Shown here one piece after another: positions 6,144 to 7,496 of a DNA stretch of 7,496 bases. Location: assembly GCA_017515945.1 (NCBI GenBank), contig JAFWDX010000402.1, positions 1 through 7,496 on the forward strand. The letters are read 5' to 3'. Position 1 is the stretch's first letter, and each line of letters starts with the position of its first letter. The notes under the pieces were generated by a model. That model did not search any database. It saw only the letters and a program-made list of their open reading frames with translations, and was not told the origin of the DNA. The position numbers were made by a program, and so were the translations under genes. This DNA is from Blautia sp. (GTDB lineage: Bacteria; Bacillota; Clostridia; Lachnospirales; Lachnospiraceae).

Positions 6144-6194
6144 CCGTTCGGTCATAAGCTCCTGGACAGCTTCAGAAAGCAAGTTCCTTCACAG

Positions 6195-6230
6195 TTACCG
6201 ATGATTCATTAATTTACGGATGACTCCTTA
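6195..6230 (+). repeat. Two tandem 17-bp direct repeats, operator-like
   Basis: TTACCGATGATTCATTA (6195-6211) and TTACGGATGACTCCTTA (6214-6230) match at 14 of 17 positions. Their starts are 19 bp apart, close to two helical turns, and the second touches a possible -10 box at 6229-6234. Such an arrangement fits two binding sites for a regulator of the downstream surface-protein gene. No known operator consensus was recognised. Confidence 0.4.
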
Positions 6231-6296
6231 TATAGCCTGTGCGGGAATTTTGAATTACAGATACATCAGGGTAACGTGATAACATAAAAAACAAGC

Positions 6297-6357
6297 AACT
6301 GTTCAGACGCAGAGTCACAGGCCTCCTGACTGTGAAGGAGCTTGTGACTGAACAGTT
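6297..6357 (+). promoter_or_regulatory. Large leader hairpin upstream of the surface-protein gene
   Basis: Three nested stems are visible: AACTGTTC (6297-6304) with GAACAGTT (6350-6357), AGTCACA (6313-6319) with TGTGACT (6343-6349), and CTCCT (6323-6327) with AGGAG (6336-6340) around the loop GACTGTGA. No T-run follows, so it is not a terminator. The inner stem holds an AGGAG sequence, and the real ribosome site begins 19 bases past the outer stem. It may be a regulatory leader or an mRNA-stabilising structure. Confidence 0.45.
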
Positions 6358-6375
6358 ACAGGATTTCTATACCAG

Positions 6376-6381
6376 AGGAGG
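6376..6381 (+). promoter_or_regulatory. Ribosome-binding site deciding the start at 6389
   Basis: A perfect AGGAGG lies seven bases before ATG 6389. It decides against the in-frame upstream GTG at 6332 and places a hydrophobic signal sequence directly at the N-terminus. Confidence 0.85.
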
Positions 6382-6388
6382 GACGGCT

Positions 6389-7195
6389 ATGCCGGGCGGT
6401 GAGCACAGAACGAGCCGTGTGCTGCTTCTTTTATGTATGCTTATGAGTGCGGGATGCGCCGGACTGCTGACAGAGTCATCCTCTGCACCTTATGTTTCTG
6501 ATTCGGAAAAATCAGCAGATGTCATTGTGGCGGAGGGTATCAGTCCGCTGGACATGCTGAGCGGGGTCTTTGAGTCTCCGGATGCTGATCCTGAGGAGGG
6601 GGCTGAGCCCGTGACGGAAAGCGTCAGTGCAGATGCCGGGACTGAGGAGGATTATCCTGTGAGGCTGCAGGGAGGCTCCGTCTATCTGGCAGAGGCACTT
6701 CCGGCAGTCAAATCACCCTACGAGGTTTCACCTGAAGCGGAAAGAGGAGTCTGGTCATGGGATGGCACAGGCTGGCTGTTTATGGTTGATGGGATCCCGT
6801 ATAAGGGCTGGCTGAATGATACGGATGGCAAGCGCTATTTCCTCAATTCCGACGGGTATATGAGGACCGGCTGGATCAAGGATGACGGGGAGAGATACTA
6901 TCTGGACGATGACGGGATCATGGTGACCGGAGAGGTGACAGTAGGTAAAAAAACCTACATCTTTGCGGATACCGGCATCCTGCAGGAAGAGGTGGAGCCG
7001 ACGGAGGCCCCGGCCGCCCCTGCGAAGTCATCCGACCAGACGGATCCTTCAGAATCTGAGACAAAAGCTGATGACGGGCAGGACGGGGAAGCCGCCTCGG
7101 AAGGAAAAACCGAAAAGGTTTCCGGGAGTGTGTCCACGCAGGATACTGTTCGGACGGCGGCTGTGAATTCCGTAAAAAAAAAAAAGCGGGCATGA
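6389..7195 (+). CDS. Exported protein with choline-binding-type repeats; frame broken before the NodB domain
   Basis: From ATG 6389 the frame encodes 268 residues. Residues 10-23 (RVLLLLCMLMSAGC) form a short signal sequence ending in a lipobox-like SAGC, so it may be a lipoprotein. The -3 residue is Ser and not the usual Leu, so signal peptidase I cleavage is also possible. Residues about 122-198 hold three to four cell-wall-binding repeats of the choline-binding type (GTGWLFMVDGIPYKGW, DGKRYFLNSDGYMRTGW, DGERYYLDDDGIMVTG). Residues 200-260 are a low-complexity linker rich in Glu, Ser, Pro and Ala. The frame then runs into 12 A's (7174-7185) and ends as VKKKKRA plus stop. A NodB deacetylase domain starts right after in the -1 frame. 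One extra A, or a -1 slip, would join the two into a typical surface polysaccharide deacetylase. Either this is slippage or phase variation, or it is a mutation or sequencing error. Confidence 0.8.
   Translation: MPGGEHRTSRVLLLLCMLMSAGCAGLLTESSSAPYVSDSEKSADVIVAEGISPLDMLSGVFESPDADPEEGAEPVTESVSADAGTEEDYPVRLQGGSVYLAEALPAVKSPYEVSPEAERGVWSWDGTGWLFMVDGIPYKGWLNDTDGKRYFLNSDGYMRTGWIKDDGERYYLDDDGIMVTGEVTVGKKTYIFADTGILQEEVEPTEAPAAPAKSSDQTDPSESETKADDGQDGEAASEGKTEKVSGSVSTQDTVRTAAVNSVKKKKRA
7174..7185 (+). repeat. Homopolymer run of 12 A's at the frame junction
   Basis: The run is read as GTA AAA AAA AAA AAG in the upstream frame. With 13 A's, or a -1 slip, the reading becomes V-K-K-K-K-A-G-M-I-A-L-T-F-D-D-G and enters the NodB domain. 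Runs this long are prone to polymerase slippage during replication and transcription, and also to sequencing errors. Confidence 0.95.
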
Positions 7196-7496
7196 TCGCG
7201 TTGACCTTTGACGACGGACCGAGCGACCTGACTGACGATCTGTTGGACTGCCTGGAAAAATACCAGGCAAAGGCGACATTTTTCATGGTCGGAAAGGAAA
7301 TCGAAAATTTTCCTGATATGGTACGACGCATGGAAGCGATCGGATGCGAGCTGGGAAATCATTCCTATGATCATAAAAACCTCACTACGCTTACGCAGAG
7401 TGAAATTGAGTCAGAGCTTTCCCGTGTGGATGAACTGCTTACCGAACTTGCCGGGCACCCTGCCACTGTGGTGCGGCCGCCATACGGCGCGTATAA
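7192..7496 (+). CDS. Polysaccharide deacetylase (NodB/CE4) domain, -1 frame, truncated by window end
   Basis: The frame encodes the N-terminal part of a carbohydrate esterase family 4 domain, which removes N- or O-acetyl groups from wall peptidoglycan or other surface glycans. Its signatures are present: TFDDGP with the catalytic and metal Asp pair (codons at 7210 and 7213), the metal-binding HSYDH motif (His codons at 7360 and 7372) and RPPYG (7474-7488). ATG 7192 has no ribosome-binding site, so independent translation is unlikely. The domain is most naturally the C-terminal half of the exported protein that starts at 6389, reached by slippage at the A12 run. With no signal sequence of its own, it would stay in the cytosol if made separately. 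The frame is open to the window end, so later motifs cannot be checked. Confidence 0.85.
   Translation, partial: MIALTFDDGPSDLTDDLLDCLEKYQAKATFFMVGKEIENFPDMVRRMEAIGCELGNHSYDHKNLTTLTQSEIESELSRVDELLTELAGHPATVVRPPYGAY

Larger units (their letters stand above)
6144..6388 (+). other. Non-coding region between the DUF362 gene and the surface-protein gene
   Basis: This 245-bp stretch has no convincing gene. It contains two tandem 17-bp near-repeats (6195-6211, 6214-6230), a possible TATATA -10 box (6229-6234) without a good -35, and a long leader hairpin (6297-6357). The strong ribosome site of the next gene is at its end. No intrinsic terminator for the serA-DUF362 transcript was found. The final 57 bases are in frame with the next gene and contain a GTG at 6332, but that start is inside the hairpin and is not preferred. 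Confidence 0.6.

Noticed and set aside
6332..6388. GTG start upstream of the surface-protein gene
   Set aside because: It lies in the hairpin loop region and would put 19 polar residues before the signal sequence. ATG 6389 has a perfect AGGAGG.
1..7496. CRISPR array or phage/conjugative genes
   Set aside because: No regularly spaced repeats and no phage or conjugation proteins were found.

Overview
The window looks like a chromosomal stretch from a Gram-positive anaerobe of the Clostridia, most likely Lachnospiraceae. This is an inference from gene style: choline-binding-type repeats joined to a polysaccharide deacetylase, a short ACT-type SerA, a DUF362 neighbour, strong AGGAGG-like ribosome sites and a tRNA-Thr without an encoded CCA. 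No 16S or other taxonomic marker is present.

Positions 1-94 hold the upstream region and first codons of a leftward gene that runs off the window. Positions of about 95-2927 are a complete-looking insertion sequence, visibly AT-richer than the genes to its right. It has 34-bp terminal inverted repeats matching at 28 positions, an internal sigma-A promoter, and two overlapping ORFs. ORF1 looks like an IS630-type protein with two helix-turn-helix domains and an eroded catalytic core. ORF2 is a DDE transposase of the IS256/Mutator-like type (ISLre2/ISKra4 style). An A8 tract (A_AAA_AAA_C) sits exactly where a -1 slip would fuse ORF1 and ORF2 into one protein of about 895 residues. I consider this two-transposase arrangement the most unusual item in the window.

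Immediately right of the element is a stand-alone tRNA-Thr(GGT) with its own strong promoter, an A/T-rich stretch just upstream of the -35 box, and a near-ideal intrinsic terminator. The tRNA has C instead of the almost universal U at position 55 of the T loop.

The rest is rightward housekeeping sequence: mntP (Mn2+ efflux), serA (3-phosphoglycerate dehydrogenase with ACT domain) and a DUF362 protein with a cysteine-bearing C-terminus. These three are closely spaced and may be co-transcribed. A 245-bp non-coding region follows, with tandem 17-bp repeats and a large leader hairpin. The last gene encodes an exported protein with a lipobox-like signal, choline-binding-type repeats and a Ser/Glu/Lys-rich linker. 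Its reading frame breaks at a run of 12 A's, directly before a NodB polysaccharide deacetylase domain in the -1 frame. The NodB part continues past the window end. Thus both the IS and the cell-surface gene carry an A-tract exactly at a -1 frame junction.
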